From Aplidium turbinatum (taxonomy: Eukaryota; Chordata; Ascidiacea; Aplousobranchia; Polyclinidae), in assembly GCA_918807975.1 (NCBI GenBank), contig OU964922.1:32538329-32602328 (forward strand): 64,000 bases of DNA. The letters are read 5' to 3'. The translations under genes and the position numbers were made by a program. Below the pieces are notes generated by a model, which was not told where the DNA came from, searched no databases, and worked only from the letters and a program-made list of their open reading frames with translations. Shown piece after piece: positions 11,040-24,500 of the stretch (position 1 is its first letter; the number at the start of each line of letters is the position of its first letter).

Positions 11040-12366
11040 AAGGTTCTTATCATACCAAGCTTTTAGCGCTAACGAGAATAAGGTGGCCAGTTCCTTTCCT
11101 TTGCAGGGATAATCTGTCATTATGCAGGTGCACATGATATTTTATTTAATTCTGATAAAACTGTTGGCATGATGTTTGATACTACTTACCTAAAGCTAAA
11201 CCTGCAGCCCAAAGTCAAATTTGGAACCTCTTACATCAAATTCGTTGACGCTGTCAAGTATCTAGGCATTGTTACGAACAAGTTTTTGTCTGATGACGAT
11301 GAAGATTTCTGCTCTCCCAAACGAGCACCTCCGTCGACTGAAATCAAGACACCCATTCGTGCCAGCCGCTCAACTTCTTATCAATGAAGCTGATGTACAA
11401 GACATCTCTGCGGCTGCTTGGGCGGACCATAGATAGAGTTCTGAATGAAAGTCAACCGCCACCAGACTCTATTCGTTCATCCCCGACGCCGACACACGCC
11501 CCATCGGTCTAACACTACCAAGACAGGCATGGGTGCGCCTCAACCGTCTCCGTACGGGCGTCGGGTTTTTCCGCTCAACCATGCACCAATGGGGAATGGC
11601 CTCTTCCTCCTCCTGTGGATGTGGTGCCGAGGAACAGACCGCAGACCACATCATCAATGACTGCTCCATCTTCAAGCCACCTAACGTAGTGGAAGGTCTG
11701 CATGTCATGAATGATGAAACCAATGACTGGCTGCTCTCTAGTAGCCTTCCAGTGTAGTCCGGGAACATCGTGAATCTGGGGTGGTAAAAGGATAGACCCT
11801 CGGCCCCAGACGCTCACACAACGCTCACACGACGACGACGACGACGGCGATGACATTAAGTGCCAAGTTAGAGCTTTATATTGTACGGCGAACATGCTAC
11901 GTTCACGCTTTTCTAACTGCTCTTCCGCTGTAATGAATGTACTATTTCGCACGTCTTGTTTACCTATGTACTCCAGTCAACTGTGGGCCAATACTTATCC
12001 TCAAGTATGAATAAATTGCGTGTGGCTTACAATAATGCATTTCGAACATTGCATAAATTACCGAGGCGTGTTAGCATTAGTAGTACTCAGACGTACCATC
12101 ATATTTCTACGTTTCATGTCCTATTCCGAAATCGTATATTTCATTTGGCAACCGCTGTCAGGTCTCATCTAACAAGTGGTTAGTTGCAGTTTTTACCTCA
12201 GAGTGTTATACTTCTTCTGACTATATGTGTCTCACCATAACGTGACTATGTACGCATAAGTTTTGCTTATATATGTAACCTTGTGTGTTTTGTGACTTGT
12301 GTTGTGTTTATGAATATGGGCCTGTCTCTTTAGTGCCTGATGCAAATAAATAATAATAATAATAAT
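11040..12366 (+). mobile_element. LINE (Jockey/CR1-like) 3' part, interrupted
   Basis: The plus strand has the C-terminal RT blocks NSDKTVGMMF and FVDAVKYLGI (11145-11280), then, beyond an insertion, DDIKCQV (from 11845), VMNVLFRTSCLPMYSSQLW and KLRVAYNNAFRTLHKLPR (to 12180). It ends in an AAT-type microsatellite tail at 12345-12366. The fragment is 5'-truncated and frame-broken. The same family is found at 23529-23810 and 56469-56747. Confidence 0.75.
11300..11830 (+). mobile_element. second LINE 3' end inserted in the first
   Basis: Encodes a typical LINE C-terminal block: WVRLNRLRTGVGFF, MHQWGMASS and CGCGAEEQTADHIINDC (about 11530-11660), ending near a TGA-rich 3' stretch. It separates FVDAVKYLGI from DDIKCQV of the host LINE inside an Asp-rich run of codons, so the insertion point is within that GAY repeat. 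Confidence 0.65.
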
Positions 12367-12738
12367 TATATCAATTTATTAATAACATTTTTTGTTAATG
12401 TTACGACTGAATTTGCATTATAAAAGATCTAGAAACTTGATTCATCAAGTATTTAGTAGACATGTAGAATCGAACAGTTTTATTGATGCTGAGTTCTATT
12501 GATACTCGGGTATGATTATGATGTCACCTTTCATTAAACCAAAGAGATTTCTGTAACACGTCACCGAACGCGATGTAACATTAGAGAGCTGAACTGACAT
12601 GGAATAGTCAAATAGAAGTCATTCATTGAAGGAACGAATGCTTTGTTCAATTTTATTTTCTACTTCCATGCTTCTACCTATTCTTCTGCTTCCAAAACCT
12701 CTCGGATACAAATATGAGTCGCCATAATTGAGCATGGA

Positions 12739-13312
12739 TATTAGCAGGTTCCCAGTCAGCAAAGGTTCGTGGGGCCCACTTGGGCTGCATATGGGTTACC
12801 CACATTGTATTGCGTGGGCCCCAGTACCTATGTGTCCACGGTTTGCAGAAATGCCCAAGTGGGCAGCCCACCTACGTCTAATGGGTGGGCAGCCCACCAT
12901 GAAACCATTATTAAAATGTAAACCGCCGTCGCATTGTATCGTTGTATATATTCAATTTTTATGATTATTGCACTTTAATATAGCATAATGGACGGGTGCG
13001 AACGTATATTTTATAATTTTTCATCATGGTGGGTAGCCCACTTCATGCCCACAGAAAGCCCAGAAAGTTTATTTCAAGAAATGAAAATAAATGCCCAGAT
13101 ACATTTTCATGATATAATAACATTATTAAGATAAATTCAATAAAAGATGTCGGGAATCGGTTGTAAAGAAAAAATATGAAGTAGGCCGCGCACATGGGGC
13201 CTAATCGGAAACATCAGATAAACCCACCTTAAGCCCACTTAGCCCACGAATGCCAATGGAAATCCCACGTGGGCCCCACGAACCCTTGCTGACTGGGTTG
13301 GAACCTGCTATA
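12739..13312. mobile_element. GC-rich MITE with long terminal inverted repeats
   Basis: The left end TATTAGCAGGTTCCCAGTCA and the right end, reversed, TATAGCAGGTTCC then CCCAGTCAGCAA, continue into shared GGTTCGTGGGGCCCAC. Many GTGGGC / GCCCAC words lie inside both ends. It is clearly GC-richer than its surroundings. Superfamily not determined. The ORFs inside are artefacts of the repeats. Confidence 0.7.
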
Positions 13313-13314
13313 TC

Positions 13315-14205
13315 TAGTCATGCCAAATATCTATTTGTCAATTTGAGAACAATTTAAAACAGATCTGTATAACGTAATTTTGATTTTCCAATAAGTCTTT
13401 TTCTTAATTGGATACCGGAGTTGTAGAACTACTTAAGTCACACTTTGTGGAAATTAAGTTATCCACAGCAACAACAACATGTTGTTTGATGGTCAGTGCC
13501 TGTCCTCGCGCAAAATTTAATTTAAACAAACTGCTTAATTTCGTCACAACACACGCTAGCGTTTGCATAGAATAAAGGGTTAAACAACAATTGAAGAACT
13601 TTAATTTCCTTTATCTCAAAAGTCGTATTTTGGACTTAAGTAATTCTTCAACTCAAGCATTCAATTCAATGTGGCAGCATAGCCACATTTCCACCATAAA
13701 TCAACTTCATAAAAGCAACAAGTGGCCTATTGTTGTAGTTGCATATCAACCACAATAATTAATAACATCATTAAAGTTGGGTGCCGGACTGCCCAGGTCT
13801 GTTATAGAGATGCTACAGTCAGAAAACGTTACGAAACGCTGAAGTATAGTACAAACAATGGTTAGTGTGCTTTCTGTGTAATGTGTATGAAAATAAATAA
13901 TTTTTTCGTATGAGTTAGTGATAACAAGTGGAGAAAAGCAAATGATTCACAATGCCTTGAATATATTAAATATAAAACTCAACCAAAATAGATCAAGTCA
14001 ACGAGATGTTGTCGAAGTAAAAGAAGGTTTATTGGTGCGAAAAATTACGTTACGGTAGCGTTTGAAGCGTTTTTACTTATTAAAAAAATGCTACCTACCG
14101 ATTATTGCGAACAACTGGCAATATCAACTAACGTTTTTATGACAATCAACCTCATTTTTTAGTTCATTGCCAACACCTATGATTATTATTATTAATATTT
14201 TCACT
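13315..14205. other. no gene seen
   Basis: AT-rich sequence upstream of the 14.2 kb terminal exon. I searched it by eye for fibrinogen-domain exons (EFWLG, GFGN, DVYC) and found none. Confidence 0.35.
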
Positions 14206-14210
14206 TAAAG

Positions 14211-14448
14211 TAATGCGTTTAGTGCTCTCAATAACCAAGCATTTACTACGAAAGATAATGATCATGACGTACATAGAAGAAATTATGCTACGGATTTTCT
14301 TGGAGCATGGTGGTATAGAGATTGCTCTAATTCTAACTTAGATGGTCAGTATGTCAATGGCGGGCGTGGAAGTACTTGGAAGAGACTGATTTGGTATGAA
14401 TGGAAAGGAAAACGATATTCAATGAAGACGACAAAAATGAAACTTTAA
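14211..14448 (+). pseudogene. divergent ficolin terminal exon, cysteine-poor
   Basis: In one open frame to a TAA: SALNNQAFTTKDNDHD, GAWWYRDCSNSNLDGQYVNG, GSTWKRLIWYEWKGKRYSMK. This is the last exon of a fibrinogen-related domain. The NCA cysteine is replaced by tyrosine, so one conserved disulfide cannot form, and DNDND reads DNDHD. The visible acceptor (AAAG, 14207-14210) would give phase 2 rather than the phase 1 of the other copies. It is probably a decayed or repurposed exon. No partner exons are seen between 4.9 and 14.2 kb. Confidence 0.7.
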
Positions 14449-14449
14449 C

Positions 14450-15600
14450 GGATGTGATGGAACAATTGAAGTTAAAACTCTCTGGGTTACAATGCAACAA
14501 TTTTATCTTGTTCTTGGCAAAACTACAAACTAATCATGCTTTTGTATATTTGAAAATCGCCAAGCTTGCCAGTCATCGTGTTATGTACTTGTTATACGGA
14601 GAGGTAGCGTAGCCAACCAATAGTACCGACATCGAAAACAACGGATAGGCTTACTTACAATGATATTAAAATTATGATTTGAGCCCTACAATTAATTCTG
14701 TTCGTTGTACCAAGCACAATCAAAAGGAAATAGTATAAAACTTCTTTATCTCTTCATTTGAAATTTAATTTTTTTTTTATCTGCTTGGGAATACTATTGT
14801 TTGAGCAATAAACATGATAGCAATTCTAGTGGTTTTCACTTTTTTTTTTCCTCACGATGCACTCGAAAATATTTTTGGTCTAGTGACGCATTAAAAATGA
14901 ACTTTTTAAAACTCATGTATTAAAAAGTGTTACTTTGCAACAGCAAAGCACACTGAAGGGATGTGATGTGCAAGCTTCCTGAGCTATAATAAGGTCCATC
15001 AGATCTTATTAGAAGTTGCTAGACTGCTACTCACATATTCTTTTAGGCAGAGAAATTTTAGAGAGTAGCTACTATTGAGTGTAGCTTGTTATCAAATGTT
15101 GAATTTTTTTAATTCTACCTCTTTTGGAACAGCTATAAGGTGAATATTCTATAACAAAATACTCAAGAAAAAGCCACATCATCGTTCAAGAAAGCAGCAA
15201 ACTTCTATGATCTGCAAAATGCAACACATTCTATAGTCGTGCATGTCACGTACCTGGCGACTTATTAAGGAAAGCAAGGAAATATTATTCCTGCATCTAA
15301 ATTGTCCAATTATTTCAAAGTGATGTCATTTAACACAACTCTTTTAGTTTTTCTTTAATATCAGTTAATAGTATTGGACGCCCCTTGAAATTTGAAACCA
15401 TGCACAAAGGCGTTGCGACGCGCAATATGAGAATCACCAGATTAAACTATTGAAAATGTTTTGTATTTAGCTACACAGCCGGTACTGTTGTTGATAACAA
15501 CCGTCAACTAGACCTTCTCAACCAATTGTGCATACTGTGCATTGAAGACGCGCTGGGAATGCTTAACCCGTATCTGTAGCCACACGGGGTTTTATGCTCT
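14450..15600. other. no gene seen
   Basis: AT-rich spacer, no supported coding or RNA feature. Confidence 0.35.
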
Positions 15601-15624
15601 TTTAATAAGACTGTAGTCTATTTA

Positions 15625-15920
15625 GTTGGTTTTGAATCTTTTTCCTCGGACTGACGAAGCCTTGATAGCTGATGGTAGTTTCATAGTTGTAGAGGCTTTT
15701 CGCAGGGCTGGTTACCGAGATTGGCAGAGTGAAGTTTTTCGATTGTTGGAATGTTGTTGCCGGGGAAGTAGGCCTAATCCATTCACTACGTGCCGCTGAA
15801 CGGAGAGTAGTTATTAAAATGCATTGCTCAACCACACACCCGGAGATCGAGTCACCACTTGGTCTTGAAGCTTCTTCATTCACGAAACTCGCTAACCAGT
15901 TGAGCTATCGGGGCGGACCT
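15625..15920 (-). mobile_element. tRNA-derived SINE, family 2, copy 2 (longest)
   Basis: Read on the minus strand it begins GTCCGCCCCGATAGCTCAAC with A-box TAGCTCAACTGG. It shares the body CAATCGAAAAACTTCACTC with copy 1 and ends in AAAAAGATTCAAAACC. It keeps about 80 bp more of the central region than copy 1. Confidence 0.75.
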
Positions 15921-17689
15921 CAGTATTAGGCTATTTGCCACATTACAATAACCTACATCACATAACTTGCCGATTAAGTTTTTTTTACGAAATGAAAATA
16001 AACCCTTAAATACAGCAATATTGCCTCGTCTCGTTTATAAACAAATGCTTGAAATCCCGCCATTTAAATAAAATAAATTCCTGAATCAGAATTACAAAAA
16101 AACAAAAACAGATTACAATTTCTAGATTTCCCTGGGCTCTCCACCACCACTGATGATCACAAACAAAGGTGAAACTCGAGTATGGCGTCTCCATTTTTGT
16201 TCGATCGGGGCCTTTATGACTTAACAAATCCTCATATCCCCTAATTAATCTAATATCACGTCAGTTCCTCTTAGCAATTTTTAGCGATGAGTCTATGTTT
16301 TGGACTTGGGGCTGTTACTCCGTCAGCCTCCGCCCTAATCCGGCCCTATACATCAATAACTAGGGTAGATTTCAGCAACTTGAAATTTTTTATAGCTTCA
16401 AACAGATTCCTAAACAAACTACACTTATTTCAAGTTATGTTCAGGAGTTTTATTATGTAACTTTTTTTGGTATTTTTTAGCTGCAACTTTTCTAGGAATT
16501 GCGCACAAACGAAAAGCAATAAAGAAAATGTTTTGTTTTGAATTTTACAAAATCAAGTTGGGATAAGGTTACATTAGGATCATCTGCTTGATCTAAATAA
16601 AGACTTAATAGCAATCGCAGAAATGTCTCAATCAAATATCTTTCCAGCCGTTTTTCAAGGCAGAACGTTCAGATCCATCAAAAGTGTATGTGGATAAACC
16701 ATATGAACAAAGTAGACTACTGCGGTTTGAAATGCTCGTGCATCAATGCAACATTTTATTACAACATTCCTTAAAAATAGTTGCAATTTTCTCATTTTTT
16801 ACTGCAGCAAAACTCGACAACCAGTTGATCTAATCACGATCTTCATCAACATGAGCATTCGCTCCGGGTCCCGTTTAGACATTGTTGTTGAAGACATTGA
16901 TTGTTGTTCAAATTGAGTTGAAGACACCACTTCAGCTCAATTTGGTTAACACTTGAAAAAGATTAAGTGCCTGTTCGGGTTGAATAATATATTTCAGAAT
17001 AACAACATTTAAATCAACTAACATGTCCGCATCATATCACGAAATTGTGCTGACAGTTTTAACCAGAGCTTTTAAAATACTTGATCCTCAGTATTAGGAT
17101 ATAACACTTTGATATTTAAAAAAAATTAAGCAAAATCTAATTTTCTGCAAGAAGTTACTAATATATCTATTATAAATAACAGGGTTAAACAGTTTAATCC
17201 AATCAAATGCTCTTGACAAGAATCAAGATACTTCCACTGCTCTCTCTGAAAAAACTAGTATCTAGGCCTGTTAGGCCTATTTGTTTGTAATTGCGATGCC
17301 TTTTTATGTAAAACCTACCAGCTAACTGCGAAACTCGAAAATAAAAAAATTGCGGCATTGCATGCAACTGTTTATATACACAAAAAGAAATTTCAGCGAA
17401 TATGTACAACCATTTATTCCTCAGTATTTAAATCAATGAGTCACGAAATTCTTAAAAGGCTTTGAATGCGGCTGTTTTCATGCACTGACATACAGCCCAC
17501 TTTAAATTGACAACGATTTTCTATTAAAACATCAATTTTCACTAAACGTTACACAATAGTTATAGAGTGTAGCCTAATTATCTTTCTTAAAAGTTTACCA
17601 AACTCTAAAGGCCGTGCTTTCAGTAGTATATCGTAATTCATAATGTACTTAAATTGTTTATTGATTTGACAGCGAGTTGTTTAAAACAG

Positions 17690-17800
17690 GGATGTGCCAA
17701 CTTTCCGCACTGTCCAGTTAATTACTTATAACCGGATGGACCGGGGGCCATACTTTGTCAGAAATCATTGTGACGCCATATGTTCATCACGACAAATATT
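17690..17800. mobile_element. hAT-like terminal fragment (also at 46760)
   Basis: CAGGGATGTGCCAAC, followed by CCGGATGGACCGGGGGCCA, resembles a CAGGGGTGTGC-type hAT end like that at 32498. The same fragment is at about 46764-46830, so it predates the duplication. No opposite end was identified. Confidence 0.35.
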
Positions 17801-18313
17801 CATGCAGCCACCTCAAGCTTCGCAGTCATTCAGTCCAGGGAGGTAAGCCAATTCAGCTACCTCCCTCGACTGGCAGTCAGCAGAAAAAATGGCTGCATTG
17901 AATTCACATTTATCAACATAAAAATACAAACGTTATTGCTTTTGAAGCGAAAATCAAAACTGTCGCGGCTTAAACGGCCGAATGACCCACACTTTGTTTG
18001 AAAGTAGATCTTTTAGTGGATCAAGGTTTCCACAACTTTGATGTAGAAAATATACCGTTGCATGATGGTGATGCAATGTTGCGTGATAGTAGTGCAAAGT
18101 CGATCGTTAATTAATGTTACAATGATAATATACATATCAATGACCTTGCGGTACGGCGTCGTTGATGATTTTAAAGCCGTTTGCGCTCCACCAAAAATGC
18201 TTTTTGCCCAGATGGATCACAAAGTGTAAAATTATAAAAACGCTAAAAGAATATTTTAAACCTATTTTTTCCACAGGTTTGAGGAGAATAGCAAAGTTGT
18301 TCTTTAAATTCAA

Positions 18314-18564
18314 TCAAATTCGCTGGATCTTCATTTCTGCCTTTTTCATCGAATAGCTGCCTACGTTCCAATGATACCAATTGATACCTTGATGACCACT
18401 CCTACGCCCTCCATCGATGTATTCTCCATTCAAGTTTGAAGCTAAGCAAGAACCAAACCACCACGCACCACGATATGTCACAGCACAATTACTGCTCGTC
18501 AACGCGTCATTATCGTTGTCTTTTGTGGTGAATGGTTGATTATTGTGGTAAGCCAATGAATCAC
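18314..18564 (-). CDS. gene 1 exon 7: calcium/ligand lobe and stop
   Basis: 251 bp, [40 protein letters not shown] and GINWYHWN to KMKIQRI-like end (KAEMKIQRI) and TGA. It has one more codon than gene 2's terminal exon. Confidence 0.92.
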
Positions 18565-21500
18565 CTTCAATAACAAAAATAAAGATGACTTTTCTTACGC
18601 AAACAACTTGACTTATCAGTAAATATTCAGTTCATGCTTAAAAGACTTCAACTGCTATAACCTATTTGAATTATTATTGAGAGAGATTAAACTTCGTTTT
18701 CAACATCATTTTTGTAAAGACTGATTGTGTGTTGTATGCAATTTTAATAGTACCCGGTCTGTGACCAAAAAGCGTTTTTTCCATAAGCATTCCATCGTAA
18801 ATATGGACAAATGACTTTTAGCGATTAATTGGCACGGGCTAAGATAGCCCGTGACGTACTTTCCGTGCTACGAAAACACCTCGTATTGAGATGGGGTTAA
18901 TAAAGTTTCAAATTTTAGAAATAGATTAAGCTTGAAATTTGGATAGATTGTTTATATACTTTGCTTAATTATTCAGGCAATCGTTTTGTGTTTACTTAAT
19001 AATCGTGAAAATAATCCACTGATTAGCTGAAATGACAGATGTTTAGGATAATAAGCTCCTTTCGAAAATGTTCATTTTCGACATGTATCCAAGTGTTCGT
19101 TTGATAGTGTGTATGTTTGTATCATAGCCGATGCGGCTTGTGATGAACTCGATCCTCAGTTCGTAATTGTAGATACGTAAGCTACCACTTCATTTGATAG
19201 TAAGCGAAATAGATCTTAGTAAAAAAAATTGAAATCGAAAAACATTTTTTAAGGTGGCGCCAAGATCTAAATTTTACAAATTTATTTTATGAAAATAGCT
19301 AGACTTATACCCTTTCTAACGTAGAAGAAAAATTTCCAAATAATTAATGAAAACATCTGCACCCTCTATGTGATGTTGATGTTCGCCCTTCGTTTTCGAA
19401 GATGGAACGGATAATGTGATTTTATTCGATTGTTCAAAGACAAACGAATGATTTGCCAAATAGCGGTCCTTGTGGTTATTTAGGTGTAAGTTAGATACAA
19501 TCCAAGTTTTGTCAAATGAAAACTTATTTCTGTTCAAAACCATTAGTTCAACCAGTCACTAACTCACCTGCTGTTCCACTATAACTTCCAATATTCAATC
19601 GATAATTGGATGTTGCGTCTCCTACAGTCATGGTGCTGAAAAATATTTAACGCCGGATAAATCGTTAATAATAATGGGGTATATAATGAAATAAAAATGA
19701 TATGTATCACAAGATACGTTTCAATTGCGTTGAAATGGTAGAGCATAGAAACAATACGTAAACCAGCAGCCGGTCCACAAACTCAACTAACTTATAGGCG
19801 CCTAAACGAAATTTAATTGAATTGTTCGATGCATAAATTTTGTTAGCGGTTGCATAGTTTTGATTGTAAATATTTGATAAACCACAATGCTAAATTTTCA
19901 AAACAGAATGCAAAAAGATTGCATTTGAAACTGGCAGGCTATACATTGAACAAATAATATGTAATGAAAAATTAAATACTCACCTGTACTCAGCATATGC
20001 AGTGTTTCCTTCCCAGTCTTCAAGATTAATGCGAAGTTTATACGAACCAGAACTGGTAATGGCATGGAGATTATCTAAGCCTGAAAATATCAAAAACTCA
20101 AAATACAGGACAATTCAAAGTATAAATCATAAAATATAACTGCAGATAGTGCTATACCACTTCGACCTCAAGGTCTCATCCATGCAGTGTTGCCGGATAT
20201 AGAATTCTGTCAATTTGGAAAATCTGAAGGTCGTTGAGATTCATGGGAAAACAAATTTGGGTTAAAAAAATCTAAATTTCTGTAAAAGGAAAAGGTAGAC
20301 AATGCTTGTTTTAAAAAATTGCAGCTACACTGAGGTGATAAAAATCAAATACTTTCATTTTTAGAGATCATTTTGTAATTTGTGAAAAACACATCACTCA
20401 GTGAAGATTGATACTTTTTGCTTGTAATATAAATTGTAAAAGATGTTTCATTAAAGTGTTCACAATTTTTTTTCACTTTTTCAACTCACAAAAACAGTGG
20501 ATAAGATATTAAATAATAGGAACAGCTAAAGGTGGTTACGAGGCTTTTTAACTGCCCATTTTGTTTTAAACAAGTGTAATTTTCCTATGTTGTGCTGGTA
20601 AGCCACATAGCAAGCAACAGTAGCCGCACCAATATGTTCTGTTAAGATTTTGCACTACTTTGGCACTTGTGTTGCATTTGAATTTTTGAAAAAACAAGTT
20701 TGCAGCCAAACATTTCAAGGGTATTGATGCTTGACGAATGTTTTATCAACTCTGGTTTTGAAAGGTTGTGACGTGGAAATAATTTATTCTCCTGCCAAAT
20801 GATTGCTGCTTCAAGTCACCACAAAGTTTTGGCATAAATGTGAGGGGCCCAACACGCAAACTGGTAAATCACAACTTGAAACTAACGTATAGTTGTGTCA
20901 TAGTTATGTGACCTACCCAACCAGAATTCACCATTTTTGTTTCCAAATCCAGCTTGATATTCAGACCAACCCAAATAAAAATCAACTTCTCCAGAGTTTC
21001 TTCTTTGAAACACCTGGAAAAGTGGAGATGTGAACACTTGTCTATTATTCATGTGCTTTATTTAATTTCTCAAACAACAAGAATGTCTTCAGCAAGACAA
21101 AACTATATTTGAAAATACTGGGAAACTTTGGGGCCTGTCTAAACAGAGTAAACCGGGTGCAATTGATATTTGTTGAATTTCCAAAAACGAGATATAGAGG
21201 TAGTGCTTATCAATAAACAATTTGGTGATTTCATAGGTATTAGATATATTATTTACACGTTTTGCCAAGATGAAACAGCGTATCTTGACCTGTCTATCTA
21301 GGCTCAAAATAAATGCAGCATTGACAGAATAATAAGAATTTTATAGGCTTTGTTGAATTATGTTTATAATATAAGTCATTTTAAAATTGAATTTTTGATA
21401 TTTGTTTGTAATATTAAACAATAAAATAGCCGAGGTATGAAAATTAATTTTTTCAAATTTTAAAAATTTCAGGTCAAAACATACTGTAGAAAATTAAATA

Positions 21501-24500
21501 ACAAACTTGAATGTAACGTTAATTTACTGAAATACACAAAAACAACCAAGATATAAATCGAACGTTTTTGTTGCAGTACTATGCTTTCGTTAGAACGAAA
21601 TATTTCAACTACACATAAAGAAGAATCAGTTAGAAATTTATTTTGTTTGGCAAATGATATTTTGACTAAAACTGCACATCACAACATTAAACAGAGAGAA
21701 AGTTGAAGCTAAACAATTTCGACAAAGCAAATCATAAACATGGTTTGAAAGACCAGCTTAAAAGTGATTCAATTCAATTAAAAAATGCACAACAAAAAGA
21801 CTAATCGCAAACACATTATTTCTTTTTTATGTTGGCACTCTGTGAAAACTGAAATAATATCTAGACCTAACGTATCACAATGCTGTAAAAAGACATTTCA
21901 ATCACCGCATTATGTTGGACATGAGTCTTAGATCAGTGCATTAATAGAAAACATGACCTTTAGCATAAGCTAGTTTGGGAATGGTTTAGCAAACTTATGC
22001 GGTCTATATGTAACATGTAGTATCACATGTGATCCAAATACAAAGTTTTCTCTGTACCTTGCAAAAACTAATAAGCATACAATAAGCGTCTACAAGATCA
22101 AGCTAACGTATCAAAAATTTACTGACAAAATCGTACCAGAGTTTAACTTACCAACCAAGTGCCATTACCAGATTCTAAATTGCAGTACACGTCAAGAATT
22201 TTTCCTTTTATGAAAATTGAATAAATTCCACTAGTGTTGTGTCCTTGTTTGGCAACATCATTGCAGTCATTTATTTGCAGGAAATTCATTTCTGATAAAA
22301 CCAAAACACACTCAACAAGAAACAAAATGCTGTTTATTTTAAAGCATGGGCTATAAGAAATCACTTGGTTAATTTTATAATGCTTCGTTTCGATTTAACT
22401 CCGAATTTATTTTAACGCAGAAAGTCAACAAATGTTTTTCTTTATCACAAAGTAAATAAACAATTTGTGATGCTTTTTCTGCTCATGAAGGTAGAGCAAA
22501 GTGTTAATCGGGGGGAGGTAGTATAAAAATACGCTCACTGGTTCTAATTTTGTTGCGATGTTTGTAATTTGAAGCAAAACAGTAAAAAAGAATGTGACCA
22601 ATTACTTCTTCCAATCTTTCACTTCTTCTTTGTTAAATAACTTGAACAATATATATCAAGAACACATTGGCATCAAATATGTATTCTTAAGAGCTTATGC
22701 GGTCTTTTTTGTACCTATGGTACAAACTATTCGATGACGTATTTATTAAACGTTTATTTCAGACCTTGCGATCTACTGTGTATGAATTGAAGAGAACAAT
22801 TCAACAAGTTCACTTGCATGCAACATGCGCTATAAGACATAGGCTATGCCAGAATAAACAAGTAGACATATTCAGAATAAGGTAATACGAGATGCATTGA
22901 TTGTTTGTAATGTTCATAAAACGATGATAATAACAAACAATCCGATTTCATGAGAGACGAAATTTATTCATTCATTTTATTTTTCGTTATTAACTCGTCC
23001 GAGACGAAAAAAATACTACTAACTACAATAATCGATATAGGTCTACCAACACGATAATGAAAAACCTTGAAAAGGTTTAAAAACGTGCCTGAAAAGTAAA
23101 TCATGTAGTAGGCTATATGTTTATAGCTAGCACAGGTACAAAACCTAAAAAAACAAACCGCAAAAAATATAATCAAAAACAAAGAGAAGCACACATGTGG
23201 TACTGAATGACAGCCTACTGAAAAGTATTGTGGATTGAATTTGCCAGTTCCAATATTGTTGTGGATGAGCAGGCATCAAAATAATAAAAGATTAGAGAAA
23301 GAAAGCCAGACAAAAAAGAAACCCATCCTCAGGCAAAAGCCTGTTTCGATGTGGCCCAGGAGAGCAAGGTGTTGAGCTCTTTCTATAATTAGACAGCACA
23401 TCACACAGTAGTCTACGACGATTGAGGTTCGAGATCCAGTTTAAAGCATTGTTTCTTGTCCTGGTGGGTGATAGAATGGATGAACTGGTAAATAAGATGA
23501 TGATGTCCTGATGATGTTGATGAAGCTTTCATCCCCTTTTACTAATAGCTGAGATTTCGTAACGTTTGATAAACGCAAAAATAGCTATTCTCATCAAGGC
23601 CTCAAATGTAGTTATACCACAAGAGATTTGATTTTGAAGCTCACTGATGTTGATGTGACGAGGCAGTCCATATAAAATACGAAACGAATTGTTATACGCC
23701 ACTCGAAGACGATGAATTTTAGAACATAAAATTTCACTCCATAGTTGGCTTCTGTACATATGCATACCATACGACCGAAATAAGACATTTTTGACCAGTT
23801 GAGAATACATTGAAAATCTAATTCTTAATTTATTTGCAAAACAATAAAAGACACGAACTTATCTAGTGACATCGCAATCATCATGCAAGTCACTTCTTAG
23901 ATGCATAGTTGCACAGTGCACACCTAAGTAGCCTACTTTACTCGGTCAACCAAATTAAGTTTGTGAATATGTTTCATAAAGAACACATTAATGAATTACT
24001 TTTGCCAAAAATAACAGCTATTTGTTATCAATATTTTATTCTTGCGTGTTCAAAGAAGTTTGACATTTCGGATTCACCACTCAATATTAACCCTACCTCA
24101 GTTTTCAAATATTTTTGCGGAACAAGTATGGATCGAACAGTGTTATTATAAGGTAAAGCATTAAAAAAATGTGCTACCTCAGTTAAAGGTCATTCAAACG
24201 CGGAACTTACTTAATCAAAATTTGTCAAATAGTTTTATATTAGACTACATACGTTTTAAATCCAATTAAAAAATAGATAAACTAACTGAGTCATGCGTTA
24301 TCCTTAGAATACGTTTAAAACCCAATAATTGTGATCTTAAAATGTATCAACATTGCATGCTGCTTTTAAATCCCAACGATGAAAGTATACATTAAGGAAA
24401 AAAGCTTTTCCTAAAAGTTTTGATCAATATTAAAATCGCGATGGATGAAGAATACAAAACAAAAACAATCTCTGAATAACGCAATGGTCTTTTTTACCTG

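Noticed and set aside
11469-11952. Minus-strand ORFs of 99 and 125 residues
   Set aside because: They lie antisense to the LINE C-terminal coding block, whose motifs are on the plus strand.
14400-14612. 70-residue ORF starting MERKTIFNEDD
   Set aside because: It is in a different frame from the fibrinogen-domain exon that overlaps it, and has no recognised motif.
17816-17880. Regulatory palindrome (GGGAGGTA ... TACCTCCC) downstream of gene 1
   Set aside because: It is a short inverted repeat next to a hAT-like end and is also found at 46910-46945, so it is better read as part of an old transposon fragment.
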